A DNA stretch of 18,447 nt from Oscillospiraceae bacterium (GCA_020025715.1 JAHHRQ010000033.1:1-18447); one strand, 5' to 3'. Positions 1 through 7,167 are shown, counted from the first letter of the stretch. The notes: generated by a model from the sequence alone, not told the origin. Numbers and translations: made by a program.

Positions 1-185
1 ATCATTCCAACAAGAAAACCTATAAAGGCACCGTAAATGGGCATTAAAACAGGGCTTGAGCTGATTGGGCAGGTGCCGGTGGCACAGCCCGCAAAATAGT
101 AGTACGCCCAGCCGCCTATGCCGCCCAGAACAGTAAAAGCAGGGGGAAGAAAGCGCCGGAGAAATTTTCGGGTTGAAGGCTTCAT
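1..185 (-). CDS. DUF6132-like small membrane protein (5' part only)
   Basis: The minus-strand reading frame starts at the ATG at 185-183 and runs off the left edge with no stop, giving 61 visible codons. The ATG has a good ribosome site (AGGAG at about 197-193). A basic N-terminus (MKPSTRKFLRRF) is followed by a hydrophobic stretch rich in Gly, Ala and Tyr, then the signature GCATGTCPISSSP, then a second hydrophobic stretch (IYGAFIGFLVGM). The two-helix layout with a GCxxGTCPIxSxP linker matches what I know of the DUF6132 family, small predicted inner-membrane proteins of unknown function. The two cysteines in the linker could be redox active or bind metal, but nothing here shows that. Its full length is not visible. 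The family call rests on recall of the motif. Confidence 0.75.
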   Translation of the reverse strand, partial: MKPSTRKFLRRFLPPAFTVLGGIGGWAYYYFAGCATGTCPISSSPVLMPIYGAFIGFLVGM

Positions 186-212
186 AAAACAGCTCCTTTC
201 AGTTTTTTAATC

Positions 213-218
213 ATTATA
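213..218 (-). promoter_or_regulatory. Possible -10 box for the DUF6132-like gene
   Basis: On the minus strand a perfect TATAAT lies at 218-213, about 28 bases upstream of the ATG at 185. No convincing -35 hexamer is seen 16-18 bases further upstream, so this is only a candidate. Confidence 0.35.
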
Positions 219-291
219 CAAAATGAAGCCGCACTTTTCTGTGAGTAAATCACACTTATTGCTTTGCCACTATAACATGAGCTTTCAATCG

Positions 292-351
292 GCTGAAAAT
301 TAAACGGAAAGCCTGTCTGAAAGGGCTTAATTAAGCGCCGTTTTAATCAGC
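292..351. repeat. Nested inverted repeat (possible structured RNA or regulatory hairpin)
   Basis: The outer arms are 292-307 (gctgaaaattaaacgg) and 338-351 (ccgttttaatcagc), which pair over about 13 positions with a small bulge. Inside them, aagcc at 309-313 can pair with ggctt at 324-328. No run of T follows on either strand, so it is not a classical terminator. It matches no riboswitch or small RNA that I recognise. Confidence 0.35.
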
Positions 352-528
352 TGCCCCTGACATCTATACATTGCTTTCAAGCTTAAGTTCTGCACTTTTT
401 ACATTTTAACGTGAAAAAGGGCAGGACTTTTTGACATTTTAGCCCTATTTTCTCTTGTGATTATATACAAATTGCAGACAATATTTTGTTCACAGCTACA
501 AAGATGCGCGGAGGCGGGGCTGCGGCTG

Positions 529-557
529 TTGACTTTAAAGTTTGGGCTTGCTAATAT
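529..557 (+). promoter_or_regulatory. Sigma-A promoter of the LacI-maltodextrin operon
   Basis: The -35 box TTGACT is at 529-534 and the -10 box TAATAT at 552-557, separated by exactly 17 bases. Both differ from consensus at one or two positions. Transcription would start near 564. The tandem operator at 574-597 begins about ten bases downstream of that point, the arrangement expected for repression by blocking RNA polymerase. Confidence 0.8.
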
Positions 558-573
558 ATTAAACGAAAACACT

Positions 574-597
574 GGAAACGTTTCCGGCAACGTTTCC
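574..597 (+). promoter_or_regulatory. Tandem LacI-family operators
   Basis: GGAAACGTTTCC (574-585) is a perfect 12-base palindrome with the central CpG typical of LacI-family operators. It is followed without a gap by GGCAACGTTTCC (586-597), which differs at one base. The pair lies between the predicted transcription start and the start codon of the LacI-family gene. It is most simply read as the autoregulatory site of that protein. I did not find the same site elsewhere in the window. Confidence 0.75.
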
Positions 598-609
598 ACG
601 ACTATGTTT

Positions 610-613
610 GGAG
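610..613 (+). promoter_or_regulatory. Ribosome site that sets the LacI-family start at GTG 622
   Basis: GGAG at 610-613 is 8 bases upstream of the GTG at 622. The in-frame ATG at 604 has only operator sequence in front of it and no ribosome site. Starts further upstream would fall before or within the promoter. Confidence 0.7.
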
Positions 614-621
614 TATATATC

Positions 622-1635
622 GTGACTATTAAAGATATTGCCAAGGCTTGCGGGGTGGGTGTGAGCACCGTGTCCCGGGTACTGAATAACAAGCCGGACG
701 TCAGCGAGGCTGTACGCGAAAAAGTGCTTGAATTTGTGGAAAAATCCGGTTATATCCCAAATAACAGCGCCAGAGATTTAGTAAAAAGCAGTTCCGATGC
801 TATCGGAGTTATAGTCCGAGGCATGGGGAACCTGTTCTTCTCCTCAATCTTAAAGACCGTTTCAACGGAAATTGATAAAAGCGACTACACCATGGTTCTC
901 CATTTCATAGATTCCGGCGAGGATGAAGTGAAGGCGGGGGCGGTGCTGGAGCGTGAAAAGAAGCTCAGAGGGCTTATTTTTCTTGGCGGAAGATATGATT
1001 ACAGCCCGGAGGAGCTTTCAATCATAGGCGTACCCTATGTGTGCTGCTCATATTCTAACTCTTTCGGAACTCTGGATGAAAAGTCCTATTCTTCCGTTAC
1101 TATCGACGACTATCTTACGGCCTACAACGCCGTTAAACACCTTATAAATTTAGGCCACAGAAGAATTGCCGCCCTTGTGCCGGCCTGCTGTGACCGCTCT
1201 GTTTCCCAGCTCCGCTTTAACGGCTATAAAGCAGCTCTTAAGGACAGCGGAATAGAATTTGATGAGTCTCTTGTAATGGAGACAGGAGGAATTTACGGTC
1301 TTAACGAGGCCTATGAGGGCACAAAGGCTCTTATTGAAAGAGATGCTGCCTTTACAGCTCTCTTTACTGCCTCCGACTCCACCGCAATAGCCGCCATGAA
1401 GGCACTGGAGGAGAAGGGACGGAGAGTTCCCGATGACTGCTCGGTTATAGCCATTGACGGACTGAACATTTCCCATTACGTCAGCCCCACCCTTACAACC
1501 ATGGTTCAGCCGGCGGATGAAATGGGCAGGGAATGTGTAAAAATTCTCCTGGATATTCTGGAGGGATGGGGCGAAAACCGCCATGTAAGACTGGAAACAG
1601 CGCTGAGAGAGGGCGGCTCCGTTAAATCAATCTGA
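622..1635 (+). CDS. LacI-family transcriptional regulator, probable repressor of the maltodextrin operon
   Basis: A 337-residue protein from GTG 622, the usual LacI-family length. Residues 2-25 form the helix-turn-helix (TIKDIAKACGVGVSTVSRVLN), followed by the hinge segment ending at the conserved ARDL...IGVIV. The rest is a periplasmic-binding-protein-like sensor domain, including LFTASDSTAIAAMKALEE and the late segment VIAIDGL. By family knowledge it binds palindromic operators as a dimer and releases DNA on binding a sugar. It is the first gene of the operon and its own leader carries tandem operators, so autorepression is inferred. Only 69 bases without a clear promoter separate it from the binding-protein gene, so the operon is probably read from the same promoter. 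The inducer is unknown; a malto-oligosaccharide is likely because of the downstream MalQ. An open frame extends upstream to 457 but crosses promoter and operator, so it is not used. Confidence 0.92.
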   Translation: MTIKDIAKACGVGVSTVSRVLNNKPDVSEAVREKVLEFVEKSGYIPNNSARDLVKSSSDAIGVIVRGMGNLFFSSILKTVSTEIDKSDYTMVLHFIDSGEDEVKAGAVLEREKKLRGLIFLGGRYDYSPEELSIIGVPYVCCSYSNSFGTLDEKSYSSVTIDDYLTAYNAVKHLINLGHRRIAALVPACCDRSVSQLRFNGYKAALKDSGIEFDESLVMETGGIYGLNEAYEGTKALIERDAAFTALFTASDSTAIAAMKALEEKGRRVPDDCSVIAIDGLNISHYVSPTLTTMVQPADEMGRECVKILLDILEGWGENRHVRLETALREGGSVKSI

Positions 1636-1704
1636 TTTTCTGACGAAGAGTCTGAAAATACAACCTCAAAAACGAGGAATAATTTTATTAAGGAGAAGAA
1701 GAAA

Positions 1705-3039
1705 ATGAAAAAAGCATTAGCACTTATTCTTGCTTTGTGCATGGTATTCGCACTCTGCGCCTGCGGCGAGAGCAAGGCTCCCGAGCAGCCCGCTGAAAAA
1801 CCTGCCGAAGCTCCTGCAGATGCTCCCGCAGCCGAGGGCTCTGTTTACTATCTGAACTTCAAACCCGAAGCAGATGCCGCATGGCAGGAACTGGCAAAGA
1901 CTTACACCGAGCAGACCGGCGTTCCCGTTAAGGTTGTTACCGCTGCTTCCGAAGAGTATGATACTACTCTCACCGCTGAGATGGATAAGTCCTCTGCACC
2001 TACTCTGTTCCAGTGCGGCAATCAGGGCGCTATAAACTCATGGGGTGATTACTGCCTTGACCTTAAGGACACTGATGTTTACAAAGAGATGACCACCGAT
2101 TCCTTTAACTTCAAGGGCGAAAACGGCGAAGTTCTCTCCATCGGTTACTGCTACGAAGCATTCGGTATCATTGTTAACACCGAGCTTCTGGAAAAAGCAG
2201 GCCACAGCCTTGACGAGATAAAGGACTTCGAGTCTTTAAAGACTGTTGCTGATGACATCCACGCCCGCGCAGCTGAGCTTGGCTTTGACGCCTTCTCTTC
2301 CGCAGGTCTGGACAGCTCCTCTTCCTGGCGTTTCTCCGGCCACCTTGCCAACATGCCTCTCTTCTATGAGTTCCGTGATGACAACGTAACCGAGCAGCCC
2401 GCTACCATTAAGGGCACCTACCTTGAAAACTACAAGAAGGTATGGGATCTGTACACCACCGATTCCGCTGTTACCGGCGCTGACCTGCTCACCGCTACCG
2501 GCGACATGTCCTCTGCTGAATTCAAGGAAGGCAAAGCTGTTTTCTACCAGAACGGCACTTGGGAGTATGCAGGCCTTATTGAGGCTGGCATGGACCCCGC
2601 TAAGCTGGCTATGATCCCCATCTACTGCGGAGTAGAAGGCGAAGATAAGGCCGGCCTCTGCTGCGGTACTGAAAACTGCTGGGCAGTTAACAACGAGTCC
2701 TCCGAGGAGGACATCAAGGCTACTCTGGACTTCATGAAGTGGGTTGTCACCTCCGAGGAAGGCACCACCATGATGGCAGAGCAGTTCGGCCCCTGCCCCT
2801 TCAAGAATGCAAAGACTCCTGAGAACGTATTCTTCGCACAGGCAAATGACTACACTGCAAACGGCAACTACATTGTTACCTGGGCATTCAACTACACTCC
2901 CGCTGTTAACGACTGGCGCGCAGCAGTTGTTGACGCTCTGGGCCAGTACACCGCCGGAACCGGTGACTGGAGCGCAGTTGAGACCGCTTTCGTTGAAGGC
3001 TGGGCAACTCAGTACACCAATGAGCAGGCAGCTAAATAA
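1705..3039 (+). CDS. ABC sugar transporter, family 1 solute-binding lipoprotein (MalE-type)
   Basis: A 444-residue lipoprotein. The signal peptide is residues 1-19, with lipobox L17-C18-A19-C20, so Cys20 is the predicted lipid-anchored residue. Residues 21-45 are a Pro/Ala/Glu linker, and the rest is a family 1 (CUT1) binding domain of typical size. The start is set by AGGAG at 1691-1695, nine bases before the ATG. By family knowledge it captures an oligosaccharide outside the membrane and delivers it to the two permeases encoded next. Malto-oligosaccharide as substrate is inferred from MalQ in the same operon, not from binding-site residues. Codons look more selected (AAC, TAC, GAC, GTT, ACC frequent; ATA rare) than in the permease genes, which suggests high expression. 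A strong terminator-like hairpin follows, so downstream genes are probably read at a lower level. Confidence 0.93.
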   Translation: MKKALALILALCMVFALCACGESKAPEQPAEKPAEAPADAPAAEGSVYYLNFKPEADAAWQELAKTYTEQTGVPVKVVTAASEEYDTTLTAEMDKSSAPTLFQCGNQGAINSWGDYCLDLKDTDVYKEMTTDSFNFKGENGEVLSIGYCYEAFGIIVNTELLEKAGHSLDEIKDFESLKTVADDIHARAAELGFDAFSSAGLDSSSSWRFSGHLANMPLFYEFRDDNVTEQPATIKGTYLENYKKVWDLYTTDSAVTGADLLTATGDMSSAEFKEGKAVFYQNGTWEYAGLIEAGMDPAKLAMIPIYCGVEGEDKAGLCCGTENCWAVNNESSEEDIKATLDFMKWVVTSEEGTTMMAEQFGPCPFKNAKTPENVFFAQANDYTANGNYIVTWAFNYTPAVNDWRAAVVDALGQYTAGTGDWSAVETAFVEGWATQYTNEQAAK

Positions 3040-3069
3040 TTAAATCTGCCGCAACTTAAGAGACTGTTT

Positions 3070-3100
3070 CAGGGCGAGCGCATGCCGCTCGCCCTGTTTT
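3070..3100 (+). terminator. Hairpin with T-run after the sugar-binding-protein gene (leaky terminator)
   Basis: An 11-base-pair GC-rich stem, CAGGGCGAGCG (3070-3080) with CGCTCGCCCTG (3086-3096), a 5-base loop and only TTTT after it. The short T-run and the lack of a promoter before the permease genes suggest partial termination, or protection of the upstream message from 3' decay. Confidence 0.8.
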
Positions 3101-3114
3101 AAACTTCCGTGTTT

Positions 3115-3149
3115 ACAGCGGCACTCCGGACACTCCGAAGCGGCGCTGT
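3115..3149 (+). other. Second, weaker hairpin before the permease genes
   Basis: ACAGCG (3115-3120) can pair with CGCTGT (3144-3149) around a 23-base interior that contains a short repeat of actccg. No T-run follows. It may be part of the processing or stabilising structure between the binding-protein and permease genes. Confidence 0.35.
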
Positions 3150-3191
3150 GGACATTGAATCAAAAATAACTAAAAAGGGAGAGTGGGCTAA

Positions 3192-4115
3192 TTGAAAAAA
3201 GCTAAAAAGCAACGAGACTACTCAGCGCTCAATTCAAAGCTTATCCGACGACCTATTCAGCGCTGTTTCTGGCTCTTTCTGCTGCCAACCTTCGCGGCCT
3301 TCTGCATAGGATTTCTTTACCCCTTCTGCAAGGGCCTGTTTTTGTCCTTCTGCAAGTTTAAAACCACCAGTAAATGGCATTGGGTAGGCCTTGATAACTA
3401 CGTTAAGGCGCTGTCTGACCAGAGTTTTATTCATTCATTTCTGTATACGGCTCTGTTTGCAGTCACGACTCTTATTGTGGTGAATGTGCTGGCTTTTGCG
3501 GTGGCATACGTTCTCACAAAAGGCATTAAAGGCTCCAATATATTCAGAACTGTTTTCTTCATGCCTAACCTTATAGGCGGTATAGTTTTAGGATATATCT
3601 GGTCAATGATATTTGACGGTATTCTCTGCCGTTACAGCACTTCCATACTCCTTGAGGCAAAATACGGCTTCTGGGGGCTTGTAATTCTGCTCAGCTGGCA
3701 GCAGATAGGCTATATGATGATAATTTATATAGCGGGACTCCAGTCCATACCAGAGGACATGCTTGAGGCGGCAAAGATAGACGGTGCAAGCGCTTGGCAG
3801 ACCTTGTGGAAAGTTACTATCCCCAACCTTATGCCCTCCATAACAATCTGCACCTTCCTTACCCTCACAAACGGCTTTAAGCTCTACGACCAGAACCTTG
3901 CCCTTACCGCCGGACGGCCGTTCCTGCAAATGGCGGACGGTTCGGTAGTAAAGACAACAGAAATGCTGGCGCTCAATATTGTAAACTCCTTCTATGCTTC
4001 CGGCGGCGGAAACAGAGGTGTGGGACAGGCAAAGGCGGTTTTGTTCTTCATTCTGGTTGCATTTATAAGCATCTTGCAGCTCCGCTCTACACGTAAAAAG
4101 GAGGTGCAGCAGTAA
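3192..4115 (+). CDS. ABC sugar transporter permease, MalF-type
   Basis: A 307-residue integral membrane protein of the binding-protein-dependent transport family. It starts at TTG 3192, with GGGAG at 3177-3181 ten bases upstream; no better in-frame ATG precedes the first membrane span. Hydrophobic segments lie at roughly residues 25-50, 83-112, 117-141, 158-183, 210-232 and 281-300, the six-span CUT1 pattern. The cytoplasmic EAA loop begins at E192 (EAAKIDGASAWQTLWKV), the site where the family couples to the ATPase. It forms the membrane channel with the next gene product. Its stop overlaps the ATG of that gene by one base, a sign of translational coupling. The matching ATPase gene is not in the operon. 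Confidence 0.93.
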   Translation: MKKAKKQRDYSALNSKLIRRPIQRCFWLFLLPTFAAFCIGFLYPFCKGLFLSFCKFKTTSKWHWVGLDNYVKALSDQSFIHSFLYTALFAVTTLIVVNVLAFAVAYVLTKGIKGSNIFRTVFFMPNLIGGIVLGYIWSMIFDGILCRYSTSILLEAKYGFWGLVILLSWQQIGYMMIIYIAGLQSIPEDMLEAAKIDGASAWQTLWKVTIPNLMPSITICTFLTLTNGFKLYDQNLALTAGRPFLQMADGSVVKTTEMLALNIVNSFYASGGGNRGVGQAKAVLFFILVAFISILQLRSTRKKEVQQ

Positions 4116-4972
4116 TGGCTAAACACGGTCTTAAAAGGGAAAGACGGACAAAAACCATACTGACGGTTATCTTTTCGGTGATTGCCGTGCTGTATCTTAT
4201 GCCTATCTTCCTTGTACTTATAAACTCTTTTAAGGAAAACAGCTTCGTAAACCTTGAAACCTTTAAGCTGCCTAACAAGGAATCCTTTGTGGGCTGGGCA
4301 AACTATGAAAAGGGTATGACCTTCGGCAACTATCCCTTCTTAAAGTCTGTCTTTTACAGCTTTTTCATAACAGTTGTTTCAACCGGACTTATCCTTCTCT
4401 GTACTTCCATGGCGGCGTGGTACATTGCCCGTGTGGGCAGTGTGTTCAGCAAGATAGTTTACTATCTCTGCGTATTTTCCATGGTTGTACCTTTCCAGAT
4501 GGTCATGTTCACTCTGGCAAAGACTTCCGACACCCTGCATCTAAATACCCCGTGGACTATTCCCGTAATATATCTGGGCTTCGGTGCGGGACTTGCGGTG
4601 TTCATGTTTGCGGGCTTTGTACGGAGCATACCGCTGGAAATTGAAGAGGCTGCCGCCATTGACGGCTGCGGGCCTATCCGCACCTTCTTCTCCGTGGTGC
4701 TGCCTATGCTGAAACCGACTATGATTTCTACCGGTGTGCTGGAAATTATGTGGGTGTGGAACGACTATCTGCTCCCTTACCTTGTTCTGGACAGACAGAA
4801 GTACATGACTATTCCCATACATATCCAGTATCTGAAGGGCAGTTACGGCCATGTTGACATGGGCGCTACAATGGCTCTTATAATGGTGAGCATAATTCCG
4901 GTTATAATATTCTACCTGAGCTGCCAGAAGCATATCATAAAGGGCGTTGCAGCAGGTGCAGTAAAGGGATAA
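4115..4972 (+). CDS. ABC sugar transporter permease, MalG-type
   Basis: A 285-residue membrane protein, partner of the MalF-type permease. The ATG at 4115 overlaps the previous stop (TAATG) and has a strong ribosome site, AAGGAGGTG, at 4098-4106. It has about six hydrophobic spans. The EAA loop starts at E178 (EAAAIDGCGPIRTFFSV), with the family's conserved Asp-Gly. It should contact the same ATPase subunit as its partner. The N-terminus is short and basic, as in MalG/LacG-type proteins. Only ten bases separate its stop from the malQ start, so the two are co-transcribed. Substrate assignment to malto-oligosaccharides is by context only. Confidence 0.93.
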   Translation: MAKHGLKRERRTKTILTVIFSVIAVLYLMPIFLVLINSFKENSFVNLETFKLPNKESFVGWANYEKGMTFGNYPFLKSVFYSFFITVVSTGLILLCTSMAAWYIARVGSVFSKIVYYLCVFSMVVPFQMVMFTLAKTSDTLHLNTPWTIPVIYLGFGAGLAVFMFAGFVRSIPLEIEEAAAIDGCGPIRTFFSVVLPMLKPTMISTGVLEIMWVWNDYLLPYLVLDRQKYMTIPIHIQYLKGSYGHVDMGATMALIMVSIIPVIIFYLSCQKHIIKGVAAGAVKG

Positions 4973-4982
4973 AAAAATAGAA

Positions 4983-6476
4983 ATGAGTGATTTATATATG
5001 AAACGAAGCAGCGGTGTACTGATGCCCATGAGCTCTCTGCCCTCAAAATACGGCATAGGCAGCATGGGAAAGGAAGCTTACAAATTCGTAGACTTTTTGA
5101 AGGATGCAGGCCAGAGCTACTGGCAGATCCTGCCTTTGGGCCCTACAAGCTACGGCGACAGCCCCTATTCATCTTTTTCCACTTTCGCGGGAAACCCCTA
5201 CTTTGTAGACCTTGACAGCCTGTGCGATGAGGGTTTATTAAAACCTGAGGAGATTGAGGGCATAGACTGGGGAAAAGACCCTGAGAGAGTGGATTACGGC
5301 AAAATCTACATGAACCGCTTCAAGGTACTCCGCATTGCTTTTGAGCGGGGCAGAGAAGAATTAAAGGACGAAATCCGGAAGTTCAGGGAAGAAAACAAGA
5401 GGTGGCTTGATAATTACGCTCTCTTTATGGCGCTGAAAGCCAATTTTCAGATGAAGAGCTGGACTGAGTGGCCTGAGGATATAAGACTGAGAAAGCCGGA
5501 GGCTGTCAGCAAGTACACCGAGCTTTTGCATGAGGACATTGATTTTCAGGTATTTATCCAGTACATGTTCTTTAAGCAGTGGCACGCTCTGAGAGAGTAC
5601 GCCCATGAAAACGACGTGCATTTCATAGGCGATGTGCCTATATATGTGGCTCTGGACTCTGCGGATGTGTGGGGCGAGCCGGAGTTTTTCCAGCTTGACG
5701 AAAAGCGCCTGCCCCGTGAGGTGGCGGGAGTTCCCCCCGATGCCTTCACCGATGAAGGCCAGCTCTGGGGCAATCCTCTTTATGACTGGGATGCCATGCA
5801 GAGAGACGGCTTCGGCTGGTGGATACGGCGCATAGACGGCGCAAAGAAGCTGTACGACGTTATAAGAATAGACCATTTCAGAGGCTTTGAAAGCTACTGG
5901 GCCGTTCCCGCCGGTGAGGAAACCGCCAAAAACGGACAGTGGAAAAAAGGCCCCGGCATGAACCTTGTAGGGGTTTTAACCTCATGGTTCAGAGATTTAA
6001 GCTTTATAGCCGAGGATTTGGGATATGTAACACCGGAGGTTAAAGCGTTGCTTTCCGATTCCGGACTTCCCGGAATGAAAATTCTGGAATTTGCCTTTGA
6101 TGCCCACGGCGAGTCCGATTACCTGCCCCACCGCTGCGAGCAGAACAGCGTGTGCTATATGGGTACTCACGATAACGACACTGTTATGGGCTGGCTTTCG
6201 GATATGAATGAGGACGATACGAAATTTGCCTCCCGCTACATGCACATCACCGAGGACGAGGGCTGGTGCTGGGGCCTTATCCGTACTGGCATGGCAACCC
6301 CCTCAAATCTTTTCGTGGTGCAGATGCAGGATTTGCTTGAACTTCCAAGTTCAGCCCGACTTAATACCCCCGGAACAAGTTCCGGCAACTGGCAGTGGCG
6401 TATGCTCTCCGGCGCTGCGGACGAGAAGCTTTCGGAAAAGCTTCTGGAATACACCAAGACTTTCAGAAGAATATAA
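4983..6476 (+). CDS. malQ: 4-alpha-glucanotransferase (amylomaltase), GH77
   Basis: A 497-residue cytoplasmic enzyme of glycoside hydrolase family 77. It transfers 1,4-alpha-glucan segments between malto-oligosaccharides, releasing glucose and building longer chains for phosphorylase. Recognisable blocks are SSLPSKYGIGSMG near the N-terminus, GDVPIYVALDSADVW, RIDHFRG with nucleophile D297, IAEDLG with acid/base E344, and GTHDNDTVMGW with D397. The C-terminal NTPGTSSGNWQWR is also typical. All three expected catalytic carboxylates are present and the length is normal. The ribosome site is poor for both in-frame ATGs (4983 and 4998). The family more often begins MKRSSG, so ATG 4998 is a real alternative. 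As last gene of the importer operon it points to malto-oligosaccharides as the transported sugar. No glucan phosphorylase or glucosidase is in view. Confidence 0.97.
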   Translation: MSDLYMKRSSGVLMPMSSLPSKYGIGSMGKEAYKFVDFLKDAGQSYWQILPLGPTSYGDSPYSSFSTFAGNPYFVDLDSLCDEGLLKPEEIEGIDWGKDPERVDYGKIYMNRFKVLRIAFERGREELKDEIRKFREENKRWLDNYALFMALKANFQMKSWTEWPEDIRLRKPEAVSKYTELLHEDIDFQVFIQYMFFKQWHALREYAHENDVHFIGDVPIYVALDSADVWGEPEFFQLDEKRLPREVAGVPPDAFTDEGQLWGNPLYDWDAMQRDGFGWWIRRIDGAKKLYDVIRIDHFRGFESYWAVPAGEETAKNGQWKKGPGMNLVGVLTSWFRDLSFIAEDLGYVTPEVKALLSDSGLPGMKILEFAFDAHGESDYLPHRCEQNSVCYMGTHDNDTVMGWLSDMNEDDTKFASRYMHITEDEGWCWGLIRTGMATPSNLFVVQMQDLLELPSSARLNTPGTSSGNWQWRMLSGAADEKLSEKLLEYTKTFRRI

Positions 6477-6481
6477 AAAGA

Positions 6482-6511
6482 CAGCCGCCGATTTTCGGCG
6501 GCTGCTTTTTT
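6482..6511 (+). terminator. Intrinsic terminator of the maltodextrin operon
   Basis: CAGCCGCCG (6482-6490) pairs perfectly with CGGCGGCTG (6496-6504) around an ATTTT loop, followed by a T-run at 6506-6511. It starts six bases after the malQ stop. Confidence 0.93.
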
Positions 6512-6544
6512 GCGTCCTTCATTTATTAAGATTTGTTAAAAATC

Positions 6545-6573
6545 TGTACACAGGGAATGTGACATGCTATAAT
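6545..6573 (+). promoter_or_regulatory. Extended -10 promoter of the orphan lipoprotein gene
   Basis: The -10 box TATAAT at 6568-6573 is preceded by TGC (6565-6567), making a TGnTATAAT extended -10. TGTACA at 6545-6550 serves as a -35 box, 4 of 6 to consensus with a 17-base spacer. The start codon is about 36 bases downstream of the expected transcription start. Confidence 0.7.
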
Positions 6574-6615
6574 TTTCTTACCGTATAAAGAAAAAATTTG
6601 CGTAAGGAGAAAATT

Positions 6616-7113
6616 ATGAGTAAAAAAATATGTGCCGTACTGGCAGTAATTTTAATCTGCTCCATGGCCTTTGCGGGCTGCGGAAGTGAAAAAACAGATG
6701 CAAAAGACCTGAAAGTGTACTCTTTCAGCGGCGGGGACGATTATATTACCGTTTCAAACGGCGTAATCATTTTTTCCGACGGCTATGAAGCTTTGTACTT
6801 AGGAGACTTAAAGGCGGATGAGGAGCATTTTTCCGATATAACATCATTTACAAAAACACTTTATGTGTATAAAGACGGAGAAGAACAGACTCTTTCCGAA
6901 AACAGCGTCACCGATACCTCCGGCGGAAAAGTTAATATCAGCGGCGAAATGGGAAAAATGTGGGCAGAAGACGGACTTTTCAGACAGGTTGCCCCGGAAG
7001 ATGTGGAAAACAATCTGTTTTTTGAGCTTGAAACCACCGATAAAGAGGGAAATGTTCAAAACTATCAGCTTCAGATGAAAGTGGTTGAAGTTACGGAAGA
7101 TACCAAAGCTTAA
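6616..7113 (+). CDS. Lipoprotein of unknown function
   Basis: A 165-residue predicted lipoprotein from ATG 6616, chosen because AAGGAG (6604-6609) is six bases upstream; an in-frame TTG at 6598 lies before that ribosome site and is not used. The signal peptide is followed by lipobox F19-A20-G21-C22, so Cys22 is the likely anchor. The mature part is acidic, about 140 residues, with alternating polar and hydrophobic stretches suggestive of beta strands (VYSFSGGDDYITVSNGVIIF, NLFFELETTDKEGNVQ, YQLQMKVVEV). I do not recognise the family. It has its own promoter and terminator, so it is a single-gene unit lying between the maltodextrin and nucleoside loci. Function cannot be assigned. A surface-exposed small beta-rich domain is the most that can be said. 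Confidence 0.85.
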   Translation: MSKKICAVLAVILICSMAFAGCGSEKTDAKDLKVYSFSGGDDYITVSNGVIIFSDGYEALYLGDLKADEEHFSDITSFTKTLYVYKDGEEQTLSENSVTDTSGGKVNISGEMGKMWAEDGLFRQVAPEDVENNLFFELETTDKEGNVQNYQLQMKVVEVTEDTKA

Positions 7114-7130
7114 GAGAGAAATAAAGCATA

Positions 7131-7163
7131 AAAAAGAGTGTATCAGCAGATACACTCTTTTTT
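7131..7163. terminator. Bidirectional terminator between convergent genes
   Basis: GAGTGTATC (7136-7144) and GATACACTC (7149-7157) form a perfect 9-pair stem with an AGCA loop, flanked by an A-run on the left and a T-run on the right. It can therefore end transcription of the plus-strand lipoprotein gene and of the minus-strand deaminase-phosphorylase operon. Confidence 0.9.
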
Positions 7164-7167
7164 ATAT

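Larger units (their letters stand above)
186..528. other. Divergent intergenic region, AT-rich, no gene seen
   Basis: This 343-base stretch separates the minus-strand DUF6132-like gene from the plus-strand LacI operon. It holds the ribosome site and -10 candidate of the minus-strand gene at its left end and a nested inverted repeat at 292-351. I see no credible coding frame: the short minus-strand ORF across 399-692 has no ribosome site, runs over the LacI promoter and has no recognisable domain. A TTGACA at 431-436 has no -10 box at the right distance. Confidence 0.6.

Noticed and set aside
431..467. A second plus-strand promoter using TTGACA at 431-436
   Set aside because: The nearest TATATA/TTATAT is 24-25 bases away; no -10 at 16-18 bases. 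The promoter at 529-557 is far better.
457..621. N-terminal extension of the LacI-family protein
   Set aside because: It would be encoded across the -35/-10 promoter and both operators, lacks a ribosome site, and family proteins begin at the helix-turn-helix.
4541..5065. Minus-strand open frame of 174 codons across the MalG and MalQ genes
   Set aside because: It overlaps two well-supported plus-strand genes, has no ribosome site, and its translation is low-complexity with no domain.
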